Positions 33,642 through 44,058 of a stretch of DNA of 64,000 nucleotides are shown here, in pieces; position 1 is the first letter of the stretch; each line of letters begins with the position of its first letter. The notes under the pieces were generated by a model, which ran no database searches, was not told the DNA's origin, and worked only from the letters and a program-made list of their open reading frames with translations. The translations under genes were made by a program, and so were the position numbers. Location of the stretch: NCBI GenBank assembly GCA_018646605.1, contig JABGUL010000027.1, positions 1 to 64,000 of the forward strand. The letters are read 5' to 3'. The stretch is from Flavobacteriaceae bacterium. GTDB taxonomy: Bacteria; Bacteroidota; Bacteroidia; Flavobacteriales; Flavobacteriaceae.

Positions 33642-33662
33642 ATCTTAACTAATAAGTAAGAT
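33642..33662. promoter_or_regulatory. Candidate operator between leuA and the divergent gene
   Basis: ATCTTA and TAAGAT form 6-bp inverted arms around nine bases that are themselves partly symmetric. The gap lies between two divergent genes, so the element is not a terminator. It covers the place of a -33 element for the -7 box TATTTTTG at 33671-33678, which serves the plus-strand gene. Confidence 0.35.
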
Positions 33663-33670
33663 AAAATCCC

Positions 33671-33678
33671 TATTTTTG
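33671..33678 (+). promoter_or_regulatory. -7 box upstream of the solenoid-protein gene
   Basis: TATTTTTG fits TAnnTTTG; ATG follows after 74 bases. No TTG stands at -33; the region there is the palindrome at 33642-33662. Confidence 0.4.
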
Positions 33679-33752
33679 TATTACAACATCCTACACGTGA
33701 AACAACACCTTAAAGCACTAATAATTAGCAGTTTGCATCAAAAAACTTTACA

Positions 33753-35333
33753 ATGACAAATGAGCAGAAAGATAATTTATTTGTACTTGTAAAATCCCTC
33801 ACCAAGTCAGAGAAAAGACAATTTAGATTGTACGTTGGACGAATGGGGTCTAATAACGACTCTAAATTCTTAAATCTTTTTCAACAATTGGATCGGATGA
33901 ATCGTTATGATGAAAAAGTAATTTTAAGTAAAGGGATTGTTACCAAACAGCAATTATCAAATTTAAAAGCACATTTATATAAGCAGATATTAATCAGTTT
34001 ACGGATGAATCCTGTCCACAAAAACATTCGGATTCTAATTCGTGAACAACTTGATTTCGCTACTATTCTATATCAAAAGGGTTTGTATAAGCAAAGTTTG
34101 AAAGTTTTGGAAAAAGCGAAATTAATAGCTTTAAAAAATGAAGAAAAATATAGTGCCTACGATATTGTTGAATTAGAAAAAGTAATTGAATCACAATACA
34201 TCACCCGTAGTTTGAGCAATAGAACTGAGGCGCTTATATTAGAGTCAAATTTATTAAGAACTCAGAATGATTTAGCAACTAAATTATCTAATTTATCTCT
34301 TCAGTTGTATGAACGATTGATTAAAGCGGGATATGCTAAGAGTGATGAGGAATTTCGAGAAATCACACAGTTTTTTTATGAAAAACTGCCCAAGCTTGAT
34401 TACGATACTTTAGGTTTTCGTGAAAAACTCTGGTATTTTAAAGCCCATGTTTGGTATAGTTTTTTAATTCAAGATTTTCTATCAACTTACCGTTATGCTG
34501 CAAAGTGGATTGAGATGTTTGAAGAAAAGCCGTCCATGATTGCAATTCATCCTGTTTTCTATTTAAAAGGAAATAATTATTTGATGGAAAGTTTGACATT
34601 AATTAAATACCCTTCCAAGTTTAAGGATACTTTAAAGCAAATGATTGTAAGGACCACCCATGAAGATTTTCCTGTTAATGATAATCTAAAAGCCCTTAAC
34701 TTTCTTTTTTATTACAGCAATAAATTAAATCTTCACTTTTTAGAAGGGAGTTTTGACGAAGCAGTCACCGTAATACCGGAAATTTTAAAAGGAATAAAAG
34801 ATTATAGTAACCAAATTGATGCGCATCATATTATGATGTTTTATTACAAGATTGCTTGTGTTTATTTTGGAGCTGCCGATTATGAGAACTGTATTGTTTT
34901 TCTAGACAAGATAATAAGCAATAAGCGTTTAAAAATGAGAGAAGATTTACTTTGTTTTTCTCGAGTGTTAAACATTTTCGCACACTATGAAGCTGGGTTT
35001 GATTACCATTTGGAAACTCACCTTCGTGACACCTATAAATTCTTAATTAAAATGAACGACTTGCATGCCGTACAAAAGGCTATGATTCGTTTTGTGAGAA
35101 ATTTAGGTGATATTTATCCACATGAGATAAAAACTGCCTTTGAAAATCTTTACACTGAATTGAAGCAATATGAAAATGATCCTTACGAAAGACGCTCTTT
35201 TTTATATTTGGATATACTTTCGTGGCTGGAAAGTAAGATCAAAAATGTGCCAATTGCAGAAATAATTCAGCAAAAGGCAACGCTGCTTAATCGGAAAGAA
35301 CGGCCTTCCATATCCCAGATTTCTGAGGGTTAG
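33753..35333 (+). CDS. Helical solenoid-like protein, function unknown
   Basis: A 526-residue protein, almost wholly alpha-helical by eye, with no signal peptide, membrane segment or catalytic motif. It begins with a conserved-looking LTKSEKRQFRLYVGRMG (about 16-32), then helical pairs that resemble tetratricopeptide-like repeats, for instance LYQKGLYKQSLKVLEKAKLIAL and YFGAADYENCIVFLDKII. Such proteins usually bind other proteins. I recall similar genes beside leucine operons in other flavobacteria, but no function. Its last 47 bases overlap the convergent pseudouridine synthase gene. Confidence 0.8.
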   Translation: MTNEQKDNLFVLVKSLTKSEKRQFRLYVGRMGSNNDSKFLNLFQQLDRMNRYDEKVILSKGIVTKQQLSNLKAHLYKQILISLRMNPVHKNIRILIREQLDFATILYQKGLYKQSLKVLEKAKLIALKNEEKYSAYDIVELEKVIESQYITRSLSNRTEALILESNLLRTQNDLATKLSNLSLQLYERLIKAGYAKSDEEFREITQFFYEKLPKLDYDTLGFREKLWYFKAHVWYSFLIQDFLSTYRYAAKWIEMFEEKPSMIAIHPVFYLKGNNYLMESLTLIKYPSKFKDTLKQMIVRTTHEDFPVNDNLKALNFLFYYSNKLNLHFLEGSFDEAVTVIPEILKGIKDYSNQIDAHHIMMFYYKIACVYFGAADYENCIVFLDKIISNKRLKMREDLLCFSRVLNIFAHYEAGFDYHLETHLRDTYKFLIKMNDLHAVQKAMIRFVRNLGDIYPHEIKTAFENLYTELKQYENDPYERRSFLYLDILSWLESKIKNVPIAEIIQQKATLLNRKERPSISQISEG

Positions 35334-35970
35334 CTACAAAACTTACCGTTTCATTAGTAATTGGGTGTTCAATTTGTAACTTTCTAGCATGTAAGCTTAT
35401 ACTGCCATCTTTATTGCTTCGATCTGCACCGTATTTCAAATCTCCATGGATGGGAAATCCTAAACTACTCAGTTGAGCTCTTATCTGATGATGACGCCCA
35501 GTTTCTAAAGTAACTTCTAAAAGGCAATAATGCTCAAATTCTTGAATTCTTTTGTAGCTTAACTTTGCGATTTTGCTGTTGGGAACTTCATTGATGTGAG
35601 CTTTAGATTTGTTTTGTTTTTGGTTTCTAGTCATCCAGTGGGTCAAGTTCCCTTTTTGTGTGGGAAATGATTTGTCTACTACTGCCCAATAAGTTTTTCT
35701 TGGGGAACGTTTTTCAAATTGCGCATTAAGCCGGGCCAATGCCTTGGATGTTTTTGTGAAAACAACAACGCCACTTGTGGGTCTATCAATGCGATGCACT
35801 ATTCCTAAATAGACCTCACCAGGTTTCTTGTATTTAACCTTTATGTAGGCTTTTAAATGATCGGCTAATGTGGGGTCACCTGTTTTATCGCCCTGTACAA
35901 GCTCTTTTGCTTCTTTATTTACAATAATTAAATGATTGTCCTCAAAAAGAATACGCTCTTTAATATTCAT
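35287..35970 (-). CDS. RNA pseudouridine synthase, RluA family
   Basis: A 227-residue enzyme. The catalytic aspartate is in the family motif HRIDRPTSGVVVF (about 59-71), and GRHHQIRAQL (about 158-167) and LHARKLQ are also typical. It has no S4 domain, so it belongs to the short RluA/TruC-like group. The target could be 23S rRNA or a tRNA. It follows panB by five bases and is probably cotranscribed. The 47-base overlap with the convergent gene at its 3' end is long but both reading frames look conserved. Confidence 0.92.
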   Translation of the reverse strand: MNIKERILFEDNHLIIVNKEAKELVQGDKTGDPTLADHLKAYIKVKYKKPGEVYLGIVHRIDRPTSGVVVFTKTSKALARLNAQFEKRSPRKTYWAVVDKSFPTQKGNLTHWMTRNQKQNKSKAHINEVPNSKIAKLSYKRIQEFEHYCLLEVTLETGRHHQIRAQLSSLGFPIHGDLKYGADRSNKDGSISLHARKLQIEHPITNETVSFVANPQKSGIWKAVLSD

Positions 35971-35975
35971 AGAAT

Positions 35976-36794
35976 TTAATATTGCTCTTTTTCGTTAGGA
36001 AAATCTCCTTTTTTGACATCTGTGGTGTAAAACTGGACCGCCTCACTAATACTAGTATTTAGATCTAAATAACGTCTTAAAAAACGTGGACTAAACTCTT
36101 TACTCATGCCTAGCATGTCATGTAAAACCAAAACCTGACCATCAACTTGATTTCCAGCTCCAATTCCTATGACTGGAATGCTAATTTCTTTTGCAACTTC
36201 TCCAGCAAGAGTTGCAGGAATTTTTTCAAGTACAACCCCAAAACAACCAATTTGTTCTAACATTTTGGCATCTGCAATAAGTTGCTTAGCCTCTTCTTCC
36301 TCTTTTGCACGGACAGTGTAGGTTCCAAACTTATAGATCGATTGTGGGGTCAACCCTAAATGACCCATTACAGGAATTCCTGCTTTTAGGATTCGTTCTA
36401 TAGATTCTTTTACTTGCTTACCCCCCTCAAGTTTTACTGCATGGGCTCCAGATTCTTTCATAATTCTAATTGCAGAACGAAGGGCTTCTTTAGAATCTGC
36501 TTGGTAGGTTCCAAAAGGCAGGTCAACAACAACAAGTGCTCTTTCAACCCCTCGAACCACACTGCTTGCATGATAAATCATTTGATCCAAGGTAATAGGA
36601 AGCGTAGTTTCGTGACCTGCCATGACATTGGAAGCAGAATCACCAACTAAAATAATATCAATCCCCGCCTGATCTACTATCCCTGCAAGGGTGAAATCAT
36701 AAGCAGTAAGCATGGCTATTTTTTCCCCATTAGCTTTCATTTCTGAAAGACTTTTGGTCGTAATTCGGGTATAGTTTTTCTTCGCTGAAGACAT
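35976..36794 (-). CDS. panB: 3-methyl-2-oxobutanoate hydroxymethyltransferase
   Basis: A 272-residue TIM-barrel enzyme for the first step of pantothenate synthesis; it adds a hydroxymethyl group from methylene-THF to 2-oxoisovalerate. [19 protein letters not shown] and [20 protein letters not shown], in two pieces, hold the Mg-binding aspartates. KLEGG (about 130) and [21 protein letters not shown] complete the site. The substrate is shared with leucine synthesis at LeuA. panB forms a pair with the pseudouridine synthase gene. Confidence 0.96.
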   Translation of the reverse strand: MSSAKKNYTRITTKSLSEMKANGEKIAMLTAYDFTLAGIVDQAGIDIILVGDSASNVMAGHETTLPITLDQMIYHASSVVRGVERALVVVDLPFGTYQADSKEALRSAIRIMKESGAHAVKLEGGKQVKESIERILKAGIPVMGHLGLTPQSIYKFGTYTVRAKEEEEAKQLIADAKMLEQIGCFGVVLEKIPATLAGEVAKEISIPVIGIGAGNQVDGQVLVLHDMLGMSKEFSPRFLRRYLDLNTSISEAVQFYTTDVKKGDFPNEKEQY

Positions 36795-36946
36795 GTTTTC
36801 TTTTTTTCAAAAATAGTATTTCTTTTTTAACCACTTTAAAATAAATACAAGAGTCAAAGCAGCAGTTTTAACTTAAAGTTTAGAGCTCATTTTTGTTTTT
36901 TTAAAAATAAAAATAGTAGTTGTATTTATTCGGATTTAATTTAAAC

Positions 36947-36985
36947 TGTCAAGCTGTCAGTTATTGTATTGTGGCATAATGCTTG
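36947..36985 (+). promoter_or_regulatory. Promoter region of dnaK, with heat-shock-like layout
   Basis: TGTCA at 36947-36951 and 36955-36959, TGGCA at 36972-36976, TTG at 36983-36985. The 9-mer ATTGTGGCA is shared with the grpE promoter. TGGCAT-N5-TTGAA also resembles a sigma-54 site (TGGCAC-N5-TTGCW), differing at the key C of the -12 element. No TAnnTTTG box is present, unlike at grpE. The rest of the 222-base gap is AT-rich. Confidence 0.5.
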
Positions 36986-37016
36986 AAAAGGTTCTTTTAA
37001 ATATTAATAAATTATC

Positions 37017-38924
37017 ATGAGTAAAATTATTGGAATTGATTTAGGAACCACCAACTCGTGTGTTTCTGTAATGGAAGGGAATGAACCTGTTGTAATCCCT
37101 AACGCAGAGGGGAAACGTACAACTCCATCGGTCATAGCTTTTGTTGAGGGAGGTGAAATTAAAGTAGGTGATCCGGCTAAAAGACAAGCGGTTACCAATC
37201 CTACCAAAACCATTGCTTCGATCAAACGATTTATGGGAAATAAATTTTCTGAATCAAGTAAAGAATTAAAAAATGTAGCCTACAAAGTCGTAAAAGGAGA
37301 CAATGATACTCCCCGGGTTGACATTGATGGCAGATTATATACCCCCCAAGAATTATCAGCGATGACACTTCAAAAAATGAAGAAAACAGCTGAAGATTAT
37401 TTAGGACAAGATGTTACAGAAGCTGTTATTACTGTTCCTGCTTATTTTAACGATGCGCAACGTCAAGCAACCAAAGAGGCGGGCGAGATCGCAGGCCTTA
37501 AAGTGCAACGAATTATTAATGAACCAACTGCTGCGGCACTCGCTTATGGTATGGATAAAGGTGGTTCTGACAAAAAAATTGCAGTATATGACCTTGGAGG
37601 AGGAACTTTTGATATTTCAATTTTAGAGTTGGGTGATGGTGTTTTTGAAGTACTTTCTACCAATGGTGACACTCACCTAGGAGGAGATGACTTTGACCAA
37701 GTAATCATTGATTTTTTAGCTGAAAAATTCATAAAAGACGAGTCTATTGACTTACGAAAGGATCCTATGGCATTACAACGTCTGAAGGAAGCTGCTGAAA
37801 AAGCAAAAATTGAATTATCCTCATCTACACAAACCGAGATTAATTTACCCTATGTTACAGCAACAGAAAGTGGGCCTAAGCACTTGGTTACATCTCTAAC
37901 AAGAGCCAATTTTGAGCAGTTAGCAGATGATTTAGTAAAGCGCTCTATGACTCCTGTTAAAAAGGCATTAGACGATGCTGGACTTTCTACATCTGAAATA
38001 GATGAAATTATTTTAGTTGGTGGTTCTACACGAATTCCTGTAATACAGGGCGAAGTAGAAAAATTCTTCAGTAAGAAGCCTTCAAAAGGAGTAAACCCTG
38101 ATGAAGTTGTTGCAGTAGGAGCAGCGATTCAAGGAGGTGTATTGACTGGAGATGTAAAAGATGTTCTCTTATTAGATGTTACTCCACTCTCTTTAGGTAT
38201 TGAAACTATGGGAGGTGTAATGACTAAGCTGATAGAGTCAAATACGACTATTCCCACAAAAAAATCCCAAGTATTTTCTACGGCAGCAGACAATCAGCCT
38301 TCTGTTGAAATTCATGTGTTACAAGGAGAACGATCAATGGCTGGAGATAATAATACAATTGGGCGTTTCCATTTAGACGGACTTCCACCTGCACAAAGAG
38401 GAACACCACAAATTGAGGTAACATTTGATATTGATGCTAATGGAATAATCAAAGTAAGTGCTCAAGATAAAGCAACTGGAAAATCGCAAGACATTCGAAT
38501 AGAGGCCTCTTCTGGATTGACAGAGGAAGAAATTGAAAAAATGCGTAAAGAGGCAGAAGCTAATGCTGATGCAGATAAAAAAGCGAAAGAAGAAGTAGAT
38601 AAATTAAACAGTGCGGATCAAATGATTTTCCAAACGGAAAAACAATTGAAGGAATTTGGTGATAAGCTATCAGATGACAAAAAAGCACCAATTGAAGCTG
38701 CTTTTGAAGAGTTAAAAACAGCACATGCAGCGAAGGATTTAGAAGCAATAGATAAAGCTTTAGAAACGATTAATGAAGCATGGAAGAATGCTTCAGAAGA
38801 AATGTATAAGGCTCAAGCTGAGGCAGGTGGTGATGCAGGACAACCTCAAGAAGGAGCTCCTGGACCTGATGCCGCTACTGGTGGAGATGATGTACAAGAT
38901 GTAGACTTTGAAGAAGTTAAATAG
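37017..38924 (+). CDS. dnaK: Chaperone DnaK (Hsp70)
   Basis: A 635-residue ATP-dependent chaperone. It has the ATPase domain (about 1-380) with [25 protein letters not shown] and LVGGSTRIP; the linker [13 protein letters not shown]; the substrate-binding domain; and the helical lid. The end is rich in Gly, Pro and Ala and closes with DVDFEEVK, as in most bacterial DnaK. It works with DnaJ and GrpE, whose operon is 18 kb upstream and has a similar promoter. It has its own strong terminator. Confidence 0.98.
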   Translation: MSKIIGIDLGTTNSCVSVMEGNEPVVIPNAEGKRTTPSVIAFVEGGEIKVGDPAKRQAVTNPTKTIASIKRFMGNKFSESSKELKNVAYKVVKGDNDTPRVDIDGRLYTPQELSAMTLQKMKKTAEDYLGQDVTEAVITVPAYFNDAQRQATKEAGEIAGLKVQRIINEPTAAALAYGMDKGGSDKKIAVYDLGGGTFDISILELGDGVFEVLSTNGDTHLGGDDFDQVIIDFLAEKFIKDESIDLRKDPMALQRLKEAAEKAKIELSSSTQTEINLPYVTATESGPKHLVTSLTRANFEQLADDLVKRSMTPVKKALDDAGLSTSEIDEIILVGGSTRIPVIQGEVEKFFSKKPSKGVNPDEVVAVGAAIQGGVLTGDVKDVLLLDVTPLSLGIETMGGVMTKLIESNTTIPTKKSQVFSTAADNQPSVEIHVLQGERSMAGDNNTIGRFHLDGLPPAQRGTPQIEVTFDIDANGIIKVSAQDKATGKSQDIRIEASSGLTEEEIEKMRKEAEANADADKKAKEEVDKLNSADQMIFQTEKQLKEFGDKLSDDKKAPIEAAFEELKTAHAAKDLEAIDKALETINEAWKNASEEMYKAQAEAGGDAGQPQEGAPGPDAATGGDDVQDVDFEEVK

Positions 38925-38946
38925 AATTAAAATTTAAATGTAAAAT

Positions 38947-38979
38947 AAAACCTTCTGTGTTTAAAACATAGGGGGTTTT
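38947..38979 (+). terminator. Terminator of dnaK
   Basis: AAAACCTTCTGTGTTT and AAACATAGGGGGTTTT pair over nearly their full length with three G-T wobbles. It starts 22 bases after the dnaK stop and is followed by CTTATTTT. Confidence 0.8.
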
Positions 38980-39002
38980 CTTATTTTAGCAAAAAGGTAA
39001 AA

Positions 39003-39416
39003 ATGGATAAAACACGGATTTTAGAAATGAGTAATTCTATCTGCAAAAATACGCTGATGGAAACCCTAGAAATAGATTTTATCGATGTGGGAGAAGATTT
39101 TTTGGTTGCAAGAATGCCGGTCACTAAAAAAGTACATCAACCAGACGGAGTTTTGCATGGTGGAGCTACAGCTGCGTTGGCTGAAAGTGTGGGAAGTGCT
39201 GCCGTTTTTATTTTAAACAGGGATCCCAGTATAATGGTAAGAGGTATAGAGATTACAGCAAATCATGTTAAAAGTATTTCTTCAGGTTATGTATTTGCTA
39301 ATGCAAAGGCTATTCATAAAGGGAAAACAATCCAGTTGTGGGAAATTAGAGTTACTGATGAGGAAGATCAATTAATTTCTCTTTGTAAACTAACAACCTA
39401 TTCACGTCAGAAATAA
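39003..39416 (+). CDS. menI: Hotdog-fold thioesterase, probable DHNA-CoA hydrolase
   Basis: A 137-residue thioesterase. The catalytic region PDGVLHGGATAALAESVGSA (about 43-62) matches the EntH/YdiI (MenI) branch, with Glu as catalytic base. It is the first gene of the menaquinone cluster, so the likely job is to hydrolyse 1,4-dihydroxy-2-naphthoyl-CoA before MenA prenylates it. The assignment rests on family plus position; related enzymes act on phenylacetyl-CoA or other acyl-CoAs. Three bases separate it from menF. Confidence 0.82.
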   Translation: MDKTRILEMSNSICKNTLMETLEIDFIDVGEDFLVARMPVTKKVHQPDGVLHGGATAALAESVGSAAVFILNRDPSIMVRGIEITANHVKSISSGYVFANAKAIHKGKTIQLWEIRVTDEEDQLISLCKLTTYSRQK

Positions 39417-39419
39417 AAT

Positions 39420-40463
39420 ATGTATTTGACAGGACTAGAGAAGCGACTTGATGCCTTGTGGGAAAGCCAGCTCCCTTTTATTGTATTTCGATTACCTGAA
39501 TCTCAAAAAATCACCCTTTTTACTCAAGAAAATGATATTTTACATACTACTTCAGATCTTTCTGAGTCCGGTTTTGTGATGACTACATTTAAAGGTTTAG
39601 AAAAAAATCCTATAATTCCAAATTCAAAAACTGAGTATTTCCCAAGACCAGAAAAACAACTGATTGATACCATTCAAACAGCTTTTTCAGAGAATGAAAA
39701 GACCAAACAGCAGTTTAAAGAGCTAGTCAATAAAGCAAAAAAAGAAATTGCTCATGGGAAGTTGAAAAAAGTAGTTCTTTCTAGGCCTATTGATTTAAAG
39801 TCAAAGCGAAAACCACAAACTCTTTTTTTAGCTTTAGAAAATAGATATCCCAATGCCCTTACTTATTTGTGGCACCATCCACACACTGGTACTTGGCTTG
39901 GTGCAACTCCTGAGCAGTTTGTTGAAGCTTCGTCTACGGAAACACAAACAATGGCATTAGCTGGCACGCAGGTTTTTAATCCTGATGAAATTCCTCTTTG
40001 GTCAGATAAAGAGAAGGATGAGCAAGCCTTGGTTACCGAGCAAGTTCTTTTGGATTTAAAAACCCTTTTTAAGGATGATCAAATTCAATATGGCAAACCT
40101 TTAAACAAGAGAGCAGGAAACCTTGTGCATCTCTGTACTCGTTTTACTTTGCCAAAATTAGAATCACGTTTGATGAATTTAATTTCGGCGTTACACCCTA
40201 CGCCAGCAGTAGGAGGAGTCCCTAAAAAAGAAGCTAAAGAATTTATCGTAAAAAACGAGGGGTATGATCGTTCATTTTATACAGGTTTTTTAGGTCCTTT
40301 AACTTCTGAGAAAGCAAACTTATTTGTGAACTTAAGATGTGCTGAGTGGAATTCGGAAAGGGTGCGACTATTTGTTGGAGCAGGAATCACTTTATCTAGT
40401 GATCCAGAACTAGAGTGGTTAGAAACTCAACGAAAAGCTGAAACGCTAACTCCTATTTTATAA
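39420..40463 (+). CDS. menF: Isochorismate synthase
   Basis: A 347-residue chorismate-utilising enzyme that makes isochorismate for menaquinone. It has KVVLSRPIDL, GATPEQFV, MALAGT, HLCTRF, LHPTPAVGGVP and the C-terminal VGAGITLSSDPELEW, which covers the Mg-binding glutamates. It is shorter than E. coli MenF (about 430) because the N-terminal region is reduced. Its place in front of menD supports MenF over an anthranilate or salicylate enzyme. Seventy bases separate it from menD. Confidence 0.93.
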   Translation: MYLTGLEKRLDALWESQLPFIVFRLPESQKITLFTQENDILHTTSDLSESGFVMTTFKGLEKNPIIPNSKTEYFPRPEKQLIDTIQTAFSENEKTKQQFKELVNKAKKEIAHGKLKKVVLSRPIDLKSKRKPQTLFLALENRYPNALTYLWHHPHTGTWLGATPEQFVEASSTETQTMALAGTQVFNPDEIPLWSDKEKDEQALVTEQVLLDLKTLFKDDQIQYGKPLNKRAGNLVHLCTRFTLPKLESRLMNLISALHPTPAVGGVPKKEAKEFIVKNEGYDRSFYTGFLGPLTSEKANLFVNLRCAEWNSERVRLFVGAGITLSSDPELEWLETQRKAETLTPIL

Positions 40464-40533
40464 ACTCCTTTTTGTGTTTCCTGAAGTGCCTTTGGTTTTG
40501 TACTTTTGTATGAAATGAAGTAGACTCTGACGA

Positions 40534-42321
40534 ATGAATAAATACCCTCTGATTCCCCTTGCCCAGACTTTGGTTCGCCTTTGTGCGCACCATCAAATTG
40601 AGCGGATTGTCATTTGTGCAGGCTCCAGAAATGCCCCTTTGACCAATGGTTTTGTTTCTGATTCTTATTTTAAAACGTATAGTATTGTTGATGAGCGAGC
40701 AGCTGCTTTTTTTGCCTTGGGAATGGCGCAGCAATTAAATCAACCAGTGGCATTAGTCTGTACATCAGGTTCAGCTCTATTAAACTTTTATCCTGCAATT
40801 GCAGAAGCTTATTATAGTGATATTTCTTTAGTTGTTTTATCCGCAGACCGAATGCCGCACAGAATAGATATTGGCGATGGACAAACCATCCGGCAAACTG
40901 GTGTTTTTGAGCCACACCTTGAGGCTGCCGCATTATTAAAGCCCGATGTAAGTCATGCCACACAGACCTTATTGCAAAACCCGATGCAAAAGTTGATTCC
41001 TTTTGATGCATCTGAATCAGTAATTGCTGATATACAAGCTTCCATTCAAACCTACAACACAAAAGAAATATCAAGAGTCTTGCGAATTTCTATTGACCGC
41101 AAGGGTCCGGTTCATTTTAATGTTCCCATGGAAGAACCTTTGTATGGTATGACTTCGAAGGCACTGCTTTTTGACGAAATAGACACGAATCAACTTGCGG
41201 AATCAAATATCGAAAAGGGGCTGGATTCAATAAAAAAACTTTGGAATAAATCCTTGAAAAAATGGGTAATCATAGGTGTTTTACCTCCTGGTTCAATTGA
41301 AAAAAAACTCATAGAAAGACTTTGTGAAGATACTTCTGTTGTCGTTTTTACCGAAACAACCTCAAATATAAACCACCCTAGGGCAATTCACTCAATCGAC
41401 ACTTTAATGGCTTCATTAGAGCTAATTGACACAAAACATAGGGCAGCTATGTCTCCAGATATTGTATTAACTTTTGGAGGAATGGTTGTCTCAAAAAAAA
41501 TAAAATCTTTTTTGAGAACACATGCACCCAAGCATCATTGGCATGTTAATGAAAAAAAAGCTTACAATACTTATTATCGTTTAGATCAGCATTTTGTTCA
41601 AACACCAAATTCATTTATTAGTGAGTTGTATTATTCGGTTGAAAATCATGTTAAGAATGATTTTCACACTACTATTTTCTCTAAATACCAACACTTTAAA
41701 AATCAAGGAATAGCGTATTTGAATAACCTTCCTTTCTCAGATTTAAATGTCTTTTATCAAATAGCAAATACTATACCCAATGGGGTACACTTACAAATAG
41801 CAAATAGTTCTTCTATTCGCTATGCACAATTAGTAGACTGGCCTGAAAGCACCAATTTTTTCTGTAACAGAGGAACCAGTGGAATTGATGGAAGTACAGC
41901 TACAGCTGTAGGTGCAGCACAAATAAGTAGTAAGCCAACTGTTTTGATTACTGGTGATCTAAGTTTTTTTTATGACATTAATGGGTTATGGAATGACTAC
42001 ATTCCCAAAAATTTTAAAATCATTTTAATTAATAATCAAGGGGGAGGTATTTTTAGAATTTTACCAGGAGAAAAAGACAGCCCCTCTTATGATCGTTATT
42101 TTGAAACGATCCATAATCGCGATGCTAAATATGTTGCTAAGGCATTTGGGTTTAAATATCAAAAAGCAACCTCAAAATGGCAGTTAAAACGAAAATTAGC
42201 TCGCTTATTTAGATCTTCAGAGGGTCCTAGAATATTAGAAATACAAACGCCTAGAAAAATAAACGATACGGTTTTGTTAGATTATTTTAAATCTATGGCA
42301 TCAAATAACATGTTTAATTAA
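40534..42321 (+). CDS. menD: SEPHCHC synthase (menaquinone pathway)
   Basis: A 595-residue thiamine-diphosphate enzyme that joins 2-oxoglutarate to isochorismate. It shows the N-terminal pyrimidine domain with [12 protein letters not shown] and the [12 protein letters not shown] (DERAA) segment, and the C-terminal PP domain with [16 protein letters not shown] and [13 protein letters not shown] and NNQGGGIF, which bind the cofactor. The product needs MenH next, and no menH is seen in the operon. Ten bases separate it from menB. Confidence 0.95.
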   Translation: MNKYPLIPLAQTLVRLCAHHQIERIVICAGSRNAPLTNGFVSDSYFKTYSIVDERAAAFFALGMAQQLNQPVALVCTSGSALLNFYPAIAEAYYSDISLVVLSADRMPHRIDIGDGQTIRQTGVFEPHLEAAALLKPDVSHATQTLLQNPMQKLIPFDASESVIADIQASIQTYNTKEISRVLRISIDRKGPVHFNVPMEEPLYGMTSKALLFDEIDTNQLAESNIEKGLDSIKKLWNKSLKKWVIIGVLPPGSIEKKLIERLCEDTSVVVFTETTSNINHPRAIHSIDTLMASLELIDTKHRAAMSPDIVLTFGGMVVSKKIKSFLRTHAPKHHWHVNEKKAYNTYYRLDQHFVQTPNSFISELYYSVENHVKNDFHTTIFSKYQHFKNQGIAYLNNLPFSDLNVFYQIANTIPNGVHLQIANSSSIRYAQLVDWPESTNFFCNRGTSGIDGSTATAVGAAQISSKPTVLITGDLSFFYDINGLWNDYIPKNFKIILINNQGGGIFRILPGEKDSPSYDRYFETIHNRDAKYVAKAFGFKYQKATSKWQLKRKLARLFRSSEGPRILEIQTPRKINDTVLLDYFKSMASNNMFN

Positions 42322-42331
42322 AAAAGTAAGA

Positions 42332-43147
42332 ATGAGAAAATGGAAATCTTTAGCAACCTATAGTGATATTCTTTTTGAATTTTGTGAAGGAGTTGCAAAA
42401 ATCACAATCAATAGACCCAAAGTTTATAATGCTTTTCGTCCCGAAACAAATATTCAAATGCTTGAAGCAATAGAGGTTTGTAGAGAAGACAACGACATAG
42501 ATGTTGTTGTTTTTACAGGAATTGGAGATAAAGCTTTTTGTAGTGGGGGAGATCAAAATGTCAAAGGAGTAGGTGGTTATGTTGGTGAAGATGGTGTTCC
42601 TCGTTTGAATGTACTGGATCTTCATAAACGTATTCGTGAACTGCCTAAGCCTGTTATTGCTATGGTAAATGGATATGCTATTGGTGGAGGTCATGTATTG
42701 CATGTCGTTTGTGATTTAACAATTGCTAGTGAAAATGCACTTTTTGGACAAACAGGACCAAAAGTTGGAAGCTTTGATGGTGGTTTTGGTTCATCATATC
42801 TTGCGCGTCACGTGGGACAAAAGAAAGCAAGAGAGATTTGGTTTTTATGTCAGCAATATACGGCACAGGAAGCTTTTGAAATGGGCATGGTAAATAAAGT
42901 AGTACCACTAGAGCAACTGGAAGATACTGTCATGGAATGGTGTAGTATCATGCAACAAAGAAGTCCATTGGCACTTCGAATGATAAAACGATCTTTGAAT
43001 GCTGAATTAGACGGTCAACATGGTCTGATGCAATTAGCAGGAGACGCAACATTGATGTATTATTTGATGGAAGAAGCTCAGGAAGGAAAAAAAGCTTTTT
43101 TAGAAAAGCGAGCACCTAACTTTAAAAAATACCCCAAATTTCCCTAA
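42332..43147 (+). CDS. menB: 1,4-dihydroxy-2-naphthoyl-CoA synthase
   Basis: A 271-residue crotonase-fold enzyme that closes the second ring from succinylbenzoyl-CoA. The oxyanion-hole parts are [12 protein letters not shown] (about 69-80) and [33 protein letters not shown] is the MenB-specific stretch. It carries the gatekeeper tail [15 protein letters not shown], common in MenB proteins. It lies eight bases before menA. Confidence 0.96.
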   Translation: MRKWKSLATYSDILFEFCEGVAKITINRPKVYNAFRPETNIQMLEAIEVCREDNDIDVVVFTGIGDKAFCSGGDQNVKGVGGYVGEDGVPRLNVLDLHKRIRELPKPVIAMVNGYAIGGGHVLHVVCDLTIASENALFGQTGPKVGSFDGGFGSSYLARHVGQKKAREIWFLCQQYTAQEAFEMGMVNKVVPLEQLEDTVMEWCSIMQQRSPLALRMIKRSLNAELDGQHGLMQLAGDATLMYYLMEEAQEGKKAFLEKRAPNFKKYPKFP

Positions 43148-43155
43148 ACTAAAGG

Positions 43156-44058
43156 ATGCAACAATTTAAAATTTGGCTTAGTGCCGCTCGCTTACGAACA
43201 CTTCCCTTGTCTATTTCAGGGATACTAGTAGGTAATGCTTTATGCTTAAATCAACCCAATTTTTCATGGGTTTTATTTGTTTTGATGTTGTTTATTGCAA
43301 TTTCTTTTCAAATTATCTCCAATTTTGCTAATGACTATGGAGATGGAATTAAAGGGACAGACAATGAAAATAGGGTAGGACCAAAACGGGTTCTACAACA
43401 AGGTCTTTTGAGTAAAGAAGTTTTAAAAAACGGAATTATTTTTATGTCTTTAGTTGCGTTAATTTTAGCTTGTACTCTTATTTTTCTTGCATTTGAAAGT
43501 CAATCTTGGCTATATATTATTGTATTTATAGGATTAAGTATTTTTAGTGTTTGGGCTGCAATATCATATACAGTAGGGGATAAAGCATATGGCTATAGAG
43601 GTTTAGGGGATCTTTTTGTATTGTTATTTTTTGGAGGTGTAAGTGTTTTAGGGGCCTATTTTATTCAATTAAAAACACTCTCTTTTCCCGCATTTTATCT
43701 AGCATTATCAATAGGCTTTTTTTCTGTGGGTGTTCTAAATCTCAACAATATGAGAGATCAAGCAAATGATGCTGCAGTAGGTAAGAAAACAATGGTTGTA
43801 TTTTTAGGAGCTAAAAGAGCAAAAATGTATCATATAATCTTGATGGTTTTAGCGATTATTTTATTCGTAGGTGTTTTTCTTTCAAATATTTATACTTTTT
43901 TTTGGATACCATTTTTAGCGTTAATTCCGTTTTTTCTTCATTTAATTGCTGTAATCAAAAATTCAGACCCAAAGCAGTTGGATCCTGAATTAAAAAAAGT
44001 AGCCTTATCAACCTTTATGTTGTCAGTTCTTATATTTATTACTCTCTATATAGGATGA
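43156..44058 (+). CDS. menA: 1,4-dihydroxy-2-naphthoate polyprenyltransferase
   Basis: A 300-residue integral membrane enzyme of the UbiA family with about eight or nine helices. The two aspartate motifs that bind the prenyl diphosphate through Mg are NFANDYGDGIKGTD (about 55-68) and NNMRDQANDAAVGKKT (about 196-211). It attaches the isoprenoid tail to DHNA, giving demethylmenaquinone. Its stop overlaps the menC start (ATGA at 44055-44058), so the two are translationally coupled. Confidence 0.95.
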   Translation: MQQFKIWLSAARLRTLPLSISGILVGNALCLNQPNFSWVLFVLMLFIAISFQIISNFANDYGDGIKGTDNENRVGPKRVLQQGLLSKEVLKNGIIFMSLVALILACTLIFLAFESQSWLYIIVFIGLSIFSVWAAISYTVGDKAYGYRGLGDLFVLLFFGGVSVLGAYFIQLKTLSFPAFYLALSIGFFSVGVLNLNNMRDQANDAAVGKKTMVVFLGAKRAKMYHIILMVLAIILFVGVFLSNIYTFFWIPFLALIPFFLHLIAVIKNSDPKQLDPELKKVALSTFMLSVLIFITLYIG

